The position numbers and the translations under genes were made by a program. The notes below the pieces were generated by a model. That model searched no databases. It had not been told where the DNA came from and saw only the letters and a program-made list of their open reading frames with translations. Below are positions 1 through 8,894 of a stretch of 64,000 bases of DNA, one piece after another. Source of the DNA: Bremerella volcania (GTDB taxonomy: Bacteria; Planctomycetota; Planctomycetia; Pirellulales; Pirellulaceae); the NCBI RefSeq assembly GCF_007748115.1, contig NZ_CP036289.1, positions 1,550,001 through 1,614,000 on the forward strand. The letters are read 5' to 3'. How positions within the stretch are numbered: the stretch's first letter is position 1; the number at the start of each line of letters is the position of its first letter.

Positions 1-1
1 C

Positions 2-958
2 AGCTACGGCGCGATCTCTGGCACCGTCCGCAACTGCGCCGGTGGTGTGACTCCCTGGGCGAGTTGGTTGACGTGCGAAGAGACCCTGTACGGCCCGGAA
101 GATGGAAACAAGTTGTCTCACTACGAGCAGGAGCATGGCTGGGTCTTCGAAGTTCCAGCCGACGGTACGGCCACCGCTAAACCGATCAAGGAAATGGGAC
201 GCTTCGTGCACGAGGCCGTCGCCATCGATCGCAAGACTGGCTATGTCTATCTGACCGAAGACCAGGGTAGTTCCGGGTTCTATCGCTTCCGGCCCACGCA
301 GCCTGGCAAGTTGGCCGAGGGTGGCGTGCTGGAAATCGCCGAGGTCGTGGGGCAACCTGACCTGCGGGGGGGATTCCCTGATGGCTCGACCTTCCCAGTG
401 AAGTGGCATCGCATTGCCAACCCTGCTTTGGAAAAGACAAGTCCCAATGCCAAGGTCGACTCGGTGTTCGAGCAAGGCCAGAAGCTGGGGGGCTCGACCT
501 TCTCGCGTCTCGAGGGTTGCTGGTACGGAAACGATCTGATCTACTTCGATGCCACCGATGGCGGCGCCGCCAAGGCAGGGCAGATCTGGCAGTTCGATCC
601 GCAACAGCAGACCGTGACGCTGCTTTATGAGTCGCGCAGCAAACGCGTGCTGAACATGCCAGACAACCTGTGCGTGAGCCCCCAGGGTGGCCTGATTCTG
701 TGCGAAGATAACGACTACGCGGGCGAAGCCCCACTACCGCAGCGGATGCTGACCCTGAGCAAGGATGGCCGGTTGAACACCTTCGCCGAGAACAACGTCA
801 TTCTCAACGGCGAGCACAACGGCTTGCGTGGGTCATTCGTCGACAAGGAATGGGCTGGCTCGACCTTCAGCCCCGACGGAAAGTGGCTGTTCGCCAACAT
901 CCAGACGCCTGGGATCACGGTTGCGATTACCGGGCCTTGGGAAGACGTGTTGATCTAA
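2..958 (+). CDS. PhoX/DUF839 family phosphatase-like protein, 5' truncated by window edge
   Basis: The frame is open from base 2 and the start lies outside the window. The visible ~318 residues open with a stretch containing CAGGVTPW followed by TCEET, a hallmark of the DUF839/PhoX family of secreted, Ca/Fe-dependent phosphatase-like beta-propellers. Later segments such as FVHEAVAID, YLTEDQG, GFYRF and FSPDGKWLFANIQ fit PhoX blades. The C-terminal half, which usually carries many metal ligands, is complete. The stop codon overlaps that of the convergent next gene by four bases. Family membership is well supported; actual phosphatase activity is inferred, since many DUF839 members are uncharacterised. 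A Tat signal, expected for PhoX, would lie outside the window. Confidence 0.85.
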   Translation, partial: SYGAISGTVRNCAGGVTPWASWLTCEETLYGPEDGNKLSHYEQEHGWVFEVPADGTATAKPIKEMGRFVHEAVAIDRKTGYVYLTEDQGSSGFYRFRPTQPGKLAEGGVLEIAEVVGQPDLRGGFPDGSTFPVKWHRIANPALEKTSPNAKVDSVFEQGQKLGGSTFSRLEGCWYGNDLIYFDATDGGAAKAGQIWQFDPQQQTVTLLYESRSKRVLNMPDNLCVSPQGGLILCEDNDYAGEAPLPQRMLTLSKDGRLNTFAENNVILNGEHNGLRGSFVDKEWAGSTFSPDGKWLFANIQTPGITVAITGPWEDVLI

Positions 959-1752
959 CGCGTCTCAGGCAACTCGTAGATTTCATTGGCCAGCCGTTCG
1001 GTTTGCCGTTTGCGGTAACGCTGCGTGATGACGAGCCACGGCTGGACGTCGGCCGGAATGATGCAGAACTCGTGAGGGCCGTCGCTGGTCTGGCAAGCGA
1101 TTTTCACGACCGACGTCCACGGCGAATGCAGCTTGATCTGTTGGACGTCACATGCCAGCAAAGAATTGCGTGGAATGCGATAGCGGCGGTTATCGCATTC
1201 CAGCACCATTTCTCCCTTAATCTTATCCAGCTGAAGCAGGCCGATGTCGATGATCTCGGCCTCGTTGGATCCAAGCTGGAACGAGGCCATCGACTTGGGC
1301 TGCGTCGAAGTCAGCGTGACGAATTCGGAGAGATGAGTTTCGAGCGAGATCCACGGGGTAGGGCGGCTTTCAATCTGACGCCGCAACATCGACTCCCACC
1401 ACTGGTCCTGGCGGAAAGCGTTCGTCAGGACATAGATCATGGTGAAGAACAAGGTAATGCTGACAACCAGAAGGGCCAGCGAGGCGTTCCCCCCCAGGTT
1501 GAGCCACGCCGGACCGAACGCGGCCAGCGTATAAAACATGATGCCCAGGATGATTGGGATCACCACGTTGGGCAGCCCCAGTAGGAAACGCATACCCAGC
1601 GTGCGGACCTTCCGGCGATGCGCTGCCGGCACGTCCTCGATCACCGCGATGGCCGTCGCCGTCATGGGGTACGCCTGGTCGGCTTCCGGGTTGCCGGTAG
1701 CCGCGGTATCGGTCATCGGTGAAGCGAATGGATTGGTGGGTTCGGTGGTCAT
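955..1752 (-). CDS. Membrane protein of unknown function, paralog 3 of a tandem triplet
   Basis: A 265-residue protein with a short polar N-terminus carrying TNPFASPMT, two closely spaced hydrophobic helices (about residues 52-110) and a soluble C-terminal domain. The C-terminal domain shares a pattern with the next two genes upstream: YRIP..SLL, then a hydrophobic strand, then TSDGPHEF, ending in a charged helix. An N-terminal NP(F/Y)ASP box is common in planctomycete membrane proteins of unknown role. Its start overlaps the end of the upstream paralog by four bases (ATGA), so the two are probably translationally coupled. Function not recognised; the C-terminal domain may be a PH-like or lipid-facing domain, but that is only a guess. 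Confidence 0.75.
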   Translation of the reverse strand: MTTEPTNPFASPMTDTAATGNPEADQAYPMTATAIAVIEDVPAAHRRKVRTLGMRFLLGLPNVVIPIILGIMFYTLAAFGPAWLNLGGNASLALLVVSITLFFTMIYVLTNAFRQDQWWESMLRRQIESRPTPWISLETHLSEFVTLTSTQPKSMASFQLGSNEAEIIDIGLLQLDKIKGEMVLECDNRRYRIPRNSLLACDVQQIKLHSPWTSVVKIACQTSDGPHEFCIIPADVQPWLVITQRYRKRQTERLANEIYELPETR

Positions 1753-2564
1753 GTCGAGTTCTTCAACAGCAGAATACGTTTTTTGTATTCTTCCGCGTCT
1801 GCTTCTCTTTGACTATTGGTTTGCCAAAGTCGATTCGTATTTCCCAGGCGAAAACAGAGCTCTTGGGGGCCCGTTTGGGTCTGGAGGACTAGCCGCACGA
1901 ACCAGTACGTCGTGCGATATTTCAGTAGTGGTTCTACCGAGATATCCAGCAAAGAGTTCACCGGAATTCGAAAGCGAAACTGATCGGCATCCAGAAGAAT
2001 CTGCTTTGCCTGGAGATCGATGTGGGCGAATGCGACATAGGCAGTCATCTCATTACGTGAGAAGACCCATCGTGTTCTGGGGACCACCACAACGTAGACC
2101 GGTTCTTCCGACTCAGGCAGAGGATCGATGGCCTGTCGGCGACGGCGGATTAGCTTCTTTAAGTTTCGAATATCGGAGACATCTTCGCGCAAGTAGTAGA
2201 TCGCGTGGGGAACTGACAAAACAAGAATAATGATCAGTGCTGCCGACATCATCCGCACCGCAGTGGAGGATTCAGCGATATCCAATTCGGAGATGACGGA
2301 AACACCGATCGCAAACGTGAAGTAAGCCAGTGCCAGCCCCGAGAGGAAGACCCCCAGCCAGCGACCGTTTCCCCACTTGCGGGCAACCGATACGGGGCGT
2401 CCCCATGGTCTGGGGATTTCTTCTATCTCGGCTAGTTCCGTCGCCTGATAAGGCCATGATCCTTCATCCAGCGGAGTGGTCGGTGGCATGGCCGCCAACT
2501 GAACCGACTCACGCTTCGATTCGGTCATCGGCGATGCGAACGGATTGGTTTCTTGAGTCGTCAT
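1749..2564 (-). CDS. Membrane protein of unknown function, paralog 2 of a tandem triplet
   Basis: A 271-residue protein beginning with TNPFASPMT, nearly the same box as its downstream neighbour. Two transmembrane helices lie at about residues 70-120, then a basic linker (KKLIRRRRQ) and a soluble domain with FRIPVNSLL, QTQTGPQEL and a terminal W..NSQR.A..Y..RI helix. The same landmarks occur in the same order in the genes on either side, so the three arose by tandem duplication. The upstream paralog ends 13 bases before this start, and the downstream one overlaps by four bases, so this is the middle gene of a three-gene operon. No catalytic motif seen. Confidence 0.75.
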   Translation of the reverse strand: MTTQETNPFASPMTESKRESVQLAAMPPTTPLDEGSWPYQATELAEIEEIPRPWGRPVSVARKWGNGRWLGVFLSGLALAYFTFAIGVSVISELDIAESSTAVRMMSAALIIILVLSVPHAIYYLREDVSDIRNLKKLIRRRRQAIDPLPESEEPVYVVVVPRTRWVFSRNEMTAYVAFAHIDLQAKQILLDADQFRFRIPVNSLLDISVEPLLKYRTTYWFVRLVLQTQTGPQELCFRLGNTNRLWQTNSQREADAEEYKKRILLLKNST

Positions 2565-2577
2565 TCACAGGGCCTGG

Positions 2578-3408
2578 CTAGGTTGTTTTTGCGTTTTTGA
2601 GCGGTGCTTGTTTCAGCAGCATGATCCGTCCCCAATACTTCTCGGCAACCGACTTTCGCTGAGCGTTCGATTGCCAGAACCCATCGACGTTGCCGATTCG
2701 CAGGCCTACTTCCCGCGGTCCATCCTTGGTTTGAATCACCAGGCACACGACCCAGATCTGCTTGTTGTTCTTGGTAAAGAAGTCGACCCCGCATTTGAGG
2801 AGTGCCTGCGAGGGGACCCAGAAGCGATGTTCGGCACCTTCGAGGATGATGCGAGACTCGTAGGGATTGACATGCAGGATGGCGACTTCCTGCGCAAGCT
2901 CCTGTTCGGGAAGATGCCATCGCTCGCGCGGCGCGATCGCCACGAACTGGCAGTTGGGGGAGTTCAACGAAGGAATTGCGTTGGTTTCGCGTTGGCGAAT
3001 CAGCTTTCCCAATCGACGAAACGTCGAATAGTCTGGCTGAAAGTAATGCCGGCTGATGGTCAGCAGAAACATGACCGCCGGCAAGATGACAAACAGCATG
3101 GTCGGGACATGCTGCATCGTAAGTTTGCTGAGCAGATCCGCGTTGCCGGAGAGCCACGCAACGAGCAGCATCGTCCCAATCCATAGTCCGTAGAGTCCGA
3201 CCAGGCCCAGCAGCAAGAGAGAAATGATCTTGCCCCACGGCCGGCCAGGTGCGATCGGTCGGCCCAGGGGTGGTTCGATCACTTCGATGACCGCCAGTTC
3301 GGTGGCTTCAAACGGCCAATCTTCATCCACCACGGTCGAAACGACCGACGGCGGCTCGTCCGGCGTTGCTTGCGGCGACTGAAACGGATTGACGGGATCT
3401 TCTGGCAT
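2578..3408 (-). CDS. Membrane protein of unknown function, paralog 1 of a tandem triplet
   Basis: Read from the ATG at 3406-3408, which puts the family box NPFQSP at residues 7-12, matching the position in its paralogs; the frame stays open further upstream but that part has no family resemblance. The ~276-residue protein has two helices near residues 55-115, a basic stretch (LGKLIRQRE) and a C-terminal domain with FWVPSQALL, QTKDGPREV and W.SNAQR..AE.Y..RI. First gene of the operon; it is divergent from glyQS, with about 180 bases between that must hold both promoters. Function unknown. Confidence 0.72.
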   Translation of the reverse strand: MPEDPVNPFQSPQATPDEPPSVVSTVVDEDWPFEATELAVIEVIEPPLGRPIAPGRPWGKIISLLLLGLVGLYGLWIGTMLLVAWLSGNADLLSKLTMQHVPTMLFVILPAVMFLLTISRHYFQPDYSTFRRLGKLIRQRETNAIPSLNSPNCQFVAIAPRERWHLPEQELAQEVAILHVNPYESRIILEGAEHRFWVPSQALLKCGVDFFTKNNKQIWVVCLVIQTKDGPREVGLRIGNVDGFWQSNAQRKSVAEKYWGRIMLLKQAPLKNAKTT

Positions 3409-3590
3409 GACCGTGGTAAAGGAACCTTTCTCTGCGGTGCTTGTCCGAATTCTAGGGTAAACCGGCCAGGCAATCGAGCCATTTGCCAGCGGACGACCCA
3501 CGTAGACGCCGCCAGGACCCCTGAGGTACACTTAGACGTTTACCCGTTAACGACTTACGCCAACCACCCACTTCAAGCAGAATCGACGCC

Positions 3591-5198
3591 ATGGAAATGG
3601 AAAAGCTCGTCTCGTTGTGCAAACGGCGAGGCTTCATGTTTCAGTCATCCGAAATCTATGGAGGTATCAATGGATTTTGGGACTACGGCCCGTTGGGCGT
3701 CGAGCTGAAACGCAACATCAAGGATGCCTGGTGGCGTGATATGGTCACCGGTCACGATGATCTGGCCCAATTGCCGGGTGCGCCGGCTGCGTACGAGATG
3801 ACCGGTCTCGACTGCACGATCATCATGCATCCCCAGGTTTGGAAGTGCAGCGGTCACTACGATCTGTTTCACGACTACATGGTCGACTGCCGCGAATCGA
3901 AGAAACGCTACCGCCACGACCAGATCCAAGGTCGCTGGGTGGAAGCGAAGGACAAAAAGATCTTCGCCACCGCCGGTAGTGACTCGGAATCGCCTGAAGC
4001 CGACATCGAACGTCAGGCACTTAAATTCTTTGGTATGCGTTCCAAGAATGCGGACGAACTGAAGTGGGATGGCCCGTTGGTTTCGCTCACGACCGTCGAC
4101 GACTTCGAGCAGGTGCTCGGTCCCGATGCAAAGAGCCTGGGCACGCTGACTCCGCCGCGCGAGTTCAACCTGATGTTCAAGACGACGATCGGCGCCCTAG
4201 GTGGCGAGGCCGATACGGCGTTCCTGCGCCCTGAAACGGCTCAGGGGATTTTCGTGAACTTCAAGAACGTGGTCGACAGCAGCCGCGTACGCGTTCCCTT
4301 TGGTATCGCCCAGGTCGGTAAGAGTTTCCGCAACGAGATCACGCCGCGTAACTTCACGTTCCGCTCGCGTGAATTCGAGCAGATGGAAATCGAGTTCTTC
4401 TGCCACCCAGACTCGTCGCAAGAATGGTACCGCTACTGGCGCGAGCGTCGCTTCCAGTGGTACAAGGACATGGGCCTGGACGAAGGCAAGCTGATTCTCC
4501 GCGAACACGATCCGGAAGAACTGGCTCACTACTCGATCGGTACGGCCGACATCGAATATGCGTTCCCATTCCTGCCGGAAGGGGAGTATGGCGAGTTGGA
4601 AGGGATTGCCCACCGGGGCGACTTCGACTTGCGCAGTCACATGGAAGGGAAGCTCGATCCAAGCACTAACCCGATGACCGTCGAGTTAAACGAAGAAGGG
4701 AAGCCCAAGCATCGTGGTAGCGGCAAGGACTTGTCGTACCGAGATGACATCACCGGCGAACGCTTCGTGCCGCACGTGGTCGAGCCATCGGCAGGTGCGG
4801 ACCGCGCGACGCTGGCCTTCTTGTGCGAAGCATTCACCGAAGATGAAGCTCCCGATGACAAGGGGAACATGCAGACGCGAACGGTGATGAAACTTCACCC
4901 GCGGATCGCCCCGATCAAAGCGGCCATCTTCCCACTGGTGAAGAAGGACGGCATGCCGGAGATGGCACAGGACATCTACCGCTCGCTCAAGAAGGACTGG
5001 AATGTCTTCTACGACGAAAAGGGAGCCGTCGGACGCCGCTATCGTCGCCAAGACGAAGCAGGTACCCCGTTCTGCATCACCATCGACGGCGAAAGCATGC
5101 AGGATCAAACGGTCACCATCCGCCATCGCGACACGCTGGAACAATGGCGCGTCAAAGCAGATGACCTGAGCGGCGAACTACGAAAGCTGATCGGCTAA
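3591..5198 (+). CDS. glyQS: Glycyl-tRNA synthetase, single-chain alpha2 type
   Basis: Charges tRNA-Gly in the cytoplasm. At 535 residues it matches the homodimeric glycyl-tRNA synthetase rather than the bacterial alpha2beta2 form. Visible landmarks are the N-terminal SEIYGG..GFWDYGPLG motif, class II motif 2 (GKSFRNEITPRNF followed by REFEQMEIEFF), motif 3 around EPSAGADRA, and a C-terminal anticodon-binding domain from about residue 430 (PRIAPIKAAIFPL). The ATG at 3591 precedes the conserved KLVSLCKRRGF start; a second ATG two codons later is also possible. A palindromic repeat follows the stop. Confidence 0.96.
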   Translation: MEMEKLVSLCKRRGFMFQSSEIYGGINGFWDYGPLGVELKRNIKDAWWRDMVTGHDDLAQLPGAPAAYEMTGLDCTIIMHPQVWKCSGHYDLFHDYMVDCRESKKRYRHDQIQGRWVEAKDKKIFATAGSDSESPEADIERQALKFFGMRSKNADELKWDGPLVSLTTVDDFEQVLGPDAKSLGTLTPPREFNLMFKTTIGALGGEADTAFLRPETAQGIFVNFKNVVDSSRVRVPFGIAQVGKSFRNEITPRNFTFRSREFEQMEIEFFCHPDSSQEWYRYWRERRFQWYKDMGLDEGKLILREHDPEELAHYSIGTADIEYAFPFLPEGEYGELEGIAHRGDFDLRSHMEGKLDPSTNPMTVELNEEGKPKHRGSGKDLSYRDDITGERFVPHVVEPSAGADRATLAFLCEAFTEDEAPDDKGNMQTRTVMKLHPRIAPIKAAIFPLVKKDGMPEMAQDIYRSLKKDWNVFYDEKGAVGRRYRRQDEAGTPFCITIDGESMQDQTVTIRHRDTLEQWRVKADDLSGELRKLIG

Positions 5199-5227
5199 GA
5201 ACGAATCAGCCAAAAGCCAGCCACTCG

Positions 5228-5264
5228 TCCCCTCTCCCTCGAAGGGAGAGGGCTAGGGTGAGGG
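5228..5264. repeat. GC-rich palindromic intergenic repeat, copy R1
   Basis: Arms CTCTCCCTC and GAGGGAGAG-like sequence form a tight hairpin, followed by the family tail GGCTAGGGTGAGGG. It lies in the ~100 bases between the convergent glyQS and HD/GGDEF genes, where it could act as a bidirectional terminator. The same core recurs at seven other intergenic places in the window. Confidence 0.8.
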
Positions 5265-5304
5265 ATTTCTGGAAGAAACGACGATGATACTCGACGCGTC
5301 TCGC

Positions 5305-7548
5305 CTAATGAGATTCCCCTTTGCGTGATCCGCCCCACAGCTTGTTCCACCACGATGCCTCGACTTCTTCCGAGGCGACGGTGGTGTCAACGAATTCGTA
5401 GGCCACCATGTACGACTGCAGGCTCGCCAGCAAGTGGCGGGCTCGTTCGATCGCGTCCCGTTTGCGTCGGTCGCGATTGCGGCGTGGGGCGATGGAAATC
5501 TGAACCTTGGTATGTTGCCCGCCATTTTCACCAAGAATGGGGCTGAACTTGAGTTCGATGATCAGCGGAACCGCACGGTCTGCCATCCGACGTTGAAGCG
5601 GCAGTGACTCGCCGTCGACCATGATCTTGATCGACTCTTCGGTCACTTTCAGCACTTCGGCACGGTGGTCGGCGACGAAGCCTCGGATCTTTTCCGCGGC
5701 CAGGTTCAGCGGTACCTTGGTCTTCATGGCCCGCTTGAGCAGCACCTCAGGTTCGACCGGTGTAAACATCCGGGCGAACCAGCTGCGCCGATCGCCGATC
5801 GCCGGTTCTTTCATTCCGCTGCCGATCTGGGTAACGATGTTGCGACCCATTTCTTTCGATTGCAGCAGGGCTCGGTCGGCACGGTTCAAGATCGAGTCGG
5901 CCGTGTCGCCGCGTTGGATTTCGGTCACGCCGAAGCTGGCCGACATGCATTTGCCACCCAGTGCCTTCTGTGGCGTTGCGGCCACTTCGCTGCGGATCTT
6001 TTCGGCCAGCATCGCGGCTTCTTCGTTGTTGCAGCTGGGGCAAAGGATTACGAACTCTTCACCGCCATAGCGAGCACAAATATCCGCCGAGCGGGCGTTC
6101 GTCTGAAGTTGATTGGCGAAAGAGATTAATGCTTCGTCGCCGGCCTGATGTCCGTACGTATCGTTGATCTTCTTGAAGAAGTCGATGTCGCACATGATCA
6201 CGCTGCACGATCGGCCAGAGGTCGTATGACGCTCGACCATGTCGATCAGGCCGCGGTCCATCTCGGCGCGGTTGACCAACCCGGTCAGTGGGTCGCGGGT
6301 CGCTTTGTAGTGCAGCGATTGAATCTGTTCTTCCAGCGACTCAACGCCGGAGGTGTCGTGCATTTGGATGGTCGTGCCCAGGCTCTTGCCGTCTTCACCT
6401 ACCACCGGAACGATGTGTGCCGTGACGGTCACGAACTTGCCGCCGGCGTTACGAATCGACAGGCGATGCATGCCCTGGGTGCCGCCAGAGACAGCCACGC
6501 GCACAGGGTCGTTTTCATGGGTGAACTTGCGGCCTTGGTGGTCGGCCAGGCCTAGCATCTCGGACGTCCAGAGGTGCCCTTCGACGGCGTCGCGCGTCAA
6601 ACCGGTGAGACGCTCGGCGGCTTGATTCCAACCGAGGATCTGCTGATTGATATCAATGAAAATGACCGCGTCGTGGATGTGGCGAACGATGCTTTCCTGG
6701 AACGGTGCCAGCGAACGCAACTTCGACGGATTGGCGCCATTCTGATTCACTCGCCAATGTCTGTTGGCTTGTTCCGGGGATAGAACCTTGAGCCAGTGGC
6801 GTGTTGCTTGACTGCTTGATGGCAATGGATGTGACAACATTTCGCAAAAGTTACTCACCAGGTCCGGATCGAACTGGGTACCGGCAAACGAGAGTAACTC
6901 GGCGAATGCCCGTTCTTTCGAGCGGGCACGGCGGAAGATCTGATCGACCGTCATCGAGTCGAACGCATCCACGATGGCCAGCATGCGTGCTTCAATCGGA
7001 AGATCTTTTCCCTTGACGTTCGAGTTGCCTTTGGAGCCGTCAAACCAGGCGTAGTTGTAGCGGATCAGATCGACGATCTCTTCGCCGTCGCAGCAGGCAG
7101 ATAGAATCTCCAGGCCAATGTCCTGGCTGCGATCCATCAATTGCTGTTCTTCGGCGGCCAGCTTGCCGGGGCAGGCCAGTACGTAGTCGGGCACGCCCAC
7201 CTTGCCGATGTCGTGCAGCAGAGCGGCGACTTCCAGTTGGTCGCGCTGGTAGGCTTCCAGGTCGAGTGTTGCAGCCCATTGAGAACACAACTTGGCGACG
7301 CGTAGCGAGTGAGAAGCGGTTGGAAAGTGCTTTGCTTGCAGCGAGTAGAACAGGCCCGATGCGATCCCCAGGCTCACTTGAATGAGTTGATTGTCTGCTT
7401 CCCCAAATTCTTCATCAGCCGTCTCTTCCGACGGCTCGTTGGCCCAGGCAATGAGATTCGAAATAGTGTGAATCGGATCATCTACGGCGCCGAGTGATTC
7501 GTCCGTAGGGTCGTATGAACCTGAGTTAGTAGGAGGTTCCATCGCCAT
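5305..7548 (-). CDS. HD-domain / PAS / GGDEF signalling protein (probable diguanylate cyclase)
   Basis: A 747-residue soluble protein. An HD phosphohydrolase-like domain spans about residues 60-245 with HDIGKVGVP at 112-120, but the later HD-GYP signature (HHE...GYP) is degenerate: the region reads YAWFDGSKGNSN instead. A PAS sensor domain follows at about 285-400. The GGDEF domain at about 415-575 is intact, with RDPLTGLVNR, DIDFFKKIND and the active-site motif GGEEF at 495-499. An RxxD inhibitory I-site (486-489) lies five residues before it, as in product-inhibited cyclases. The last ~170 residues match no domain I can name and end in a Trp-rich tail. It probably makes c-di-GMP and is unlikely to break it down. 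No operon partner. Confidence 0.9.
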   Translation of the reverse strand: MAMEPPTNSGSYDPTDESLGAVDDPIHTISNLIAWANEPSEETADEEFGEADNQLIQVSLGIASGLFYSLQAKHFPTASHSLRVAKLCSQWAATLDLEAYQRDQLEVAALLHDIGKVGVPDYVLACPGKLAAEEQQLMDRSQDIGLEILSACCDGEEIVDLIRYNYAWFDGSKGNSNVKGKDLPIEARMLAIVDAFDSMTVDQIFRRARSKERAFAELLSFAGTQFDPDLVSNFCEMLSHPLPSSSQATRHWLKVLSPEQANRHWRVNQNGANPSKLRSLAPFQESIVRHIHDAVIFIDINQQILGWNQAAERLTGLTRDAVEGHLWTSEMLGLADHQGRKFTHENDPVRVAVSGGTQGMHRLSIRNAGGKFVTVTAHIVPVVGEDGKSLGTTIQMHDTSGVESLEEQIQSLHYKATRDPLTGLVNRAEMDRGLIDMVERHTTSGRSCSVIMCDIDFFKKINDTYGHQAGDEALISFANQLQTNARSADICARYGGEEFVILCPSCNNEEAAMLAEKIRSEVAATPQKALGGKCMSASFGVTEIQRGDTADSILNRADRALLQSKEMGRNIVTQIGSGMKEPAIGDRRSWFARMFTPVEPEVLLKRAMKTKVPLNLAAEKIRGFVADHRAEVLKVTEESIKIMVDGESLPLQRRMADRAVPLIIELKFSPILGENGGQHTKVQISIAPRRNRDRRKRDAIERARHLLASLQSYMVAYEFVDTTVASEEVEASWWNKLWGGSRKGESH

Positions 7549-7814
7549 TAGTTACTGCTGCCCATCGCTTACCGCGCTTATGTTGTTGGAAGGTTAGCGC
7601 TGAAAAGGTACGTCGAAATCCGTAGACCAGCAAATCACCACCGAATAAGAAATGAGAATTCCATGAAAACAATAGCTTGCCAGCGGCTGACGGCTTCCCG
7701 GAAAGCGGAAACGTCTCGTTGTCCCTCCCTAATAATTGCGATAAGTTGAATCTTGATGGTTATTTGGCTTTTAACGATTGATGGGATTGCTCCTCAGGAA
7801 AGTTGCCGACCGAT

Positions 7815-8675
7815 ATGAGATTGATCAGCTACCAAAGTGAAACCGGCCCACGCACCGCCGTGGCTCGTGGCGAAGGCTATGTCGACTTGCACCAGGCCGA
7901 CCCGTTATTGCCAACCCAGATGAAACACCTGCTGCCGATGCTGTCCATGCATCACGATGCCATTCTGGAAGCCGCCGAAGAGGGGCGGCTGATCGATCCT
8001 GCCAAGCTGCGCCTGCTTCCTCCCGTGGTGGAACCGCAAAAGATCCTGTGCATCGGTTTGAACTACGCCGACCATGCTGCCGAGACCGGGGCAACCGTCG
8101 GTGATGAACCCGTCGTCTTCAATAAATTCCCAACGTGTTTGCGTGCCGACGGCCAGCCGATCGAACTCCCCGCGGTAAGCAAGGAGGTCGACTACGAAGC
8201 GGAACTGGTCGTCGTGATCGGCCGTGCTGGCAAGAACATCGCCAAGCAAGATGCGATGAGCCACGTCGCTGGCTACGCCGTGGGGCACGATGTGTCCGCG
8301 CGCGATTGGCAAAAAGGGAAGCCTGGCAAGCAGTGGCTGCTTGGTAAGTCGTTTGATAGCTTCGCCCCACTCGGTCCTGAACTGATCACCGCGGACGAAA
8401 TCGAAGATCCGCACAATTTGCGGATCCAATGCCGACTCAACGGCGAGACGATGCAAGACTCGTCGACCAGCCAATTGATCTTCCGCATCGACTTTCTGAT
8501 CTCTTACCTTTCCCAGGTATGCACCCTGATGCCGGGTGATTTGATCTACACGGGAACGCCGCCAGGCGTGGGCATGGCTCGCAATCCGCCGGTCTTCTTA
8601 AAAGCCGGCGACCGGGTCGAAGTCGAGATCGAAAAGCTGGGCGTGCTCACCAATCCGGTGATCGACGCGAAGTAG
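7815..8675 (+). CDS. Fumarylacetoacetate hydrolase (FAH) family protein
   Basis: A 286-residue enzyme of the FAH superfamily, which cleaves or decarboxylates beta-keto acids in aromatic or sugar-acid catabolism using a divalent metal. Visible signatures are ILCIGLNYADHAAE, then EVDYEAELVVVIG, which supplies the Glu metal ligands, YAVGHDVSARDWQ, GKSFDSFAPLGP and a C-terminal GDLIYTGTPPGVG. The ATG at 7815 is chosen over a TTG four codons earlier because AGGAAAG lies about 12 bases before it. The closest general match is the 2-keto-4-pentenoate hydratase / ureidoglycolate lyase-like group; the substrate cannot be decided. No pathway partners adjoin it. Confidence 0.92.
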   Translation: MRLISYQSETGPRTAVARGEGYVDLHQADPLLPTQMKHLLPMLSMHHDAILEAAEEGRLIDPAKLRLLPPVVEPQKILCIGLNYADHAAETGATVGDEPVVFNKFPTCLRADGQPIELPAVSKEVDYEAELVVVIGRAGKNIAKQDAMSHVAGYAVGHDVSARDWQKGKPGKQWLLGKSFDSFAPLGPELITADEIEDPHNLRIQCRLNGETMQDSSTSQLIFRIDFLISYLSQVCTLMPGDLIYTGTPPGVGMARNPPVFLKAGDRVEVEIEKLGVLTNPVIDAK

Positions 8676-8894
8676 GTCGAGCACGCAAACCAGGCAGCCA
8701 GCCGAAGAGATCCACCCGCTAGCCCTGCCAGCAAGATCGCTCGACTTTACGCGTTTTACGCGATGCGATAAGGAGCTGCCGTTTGCTGGCTAAATAGTGA
8801 CCAGCAATCGTTCAGAACCCTTCGTGCGTTTGCCGAAATGACATGTGTAGGATGATTAAATGCCACAGGGAAGTGGTCATTTCTTTCACCAGGG

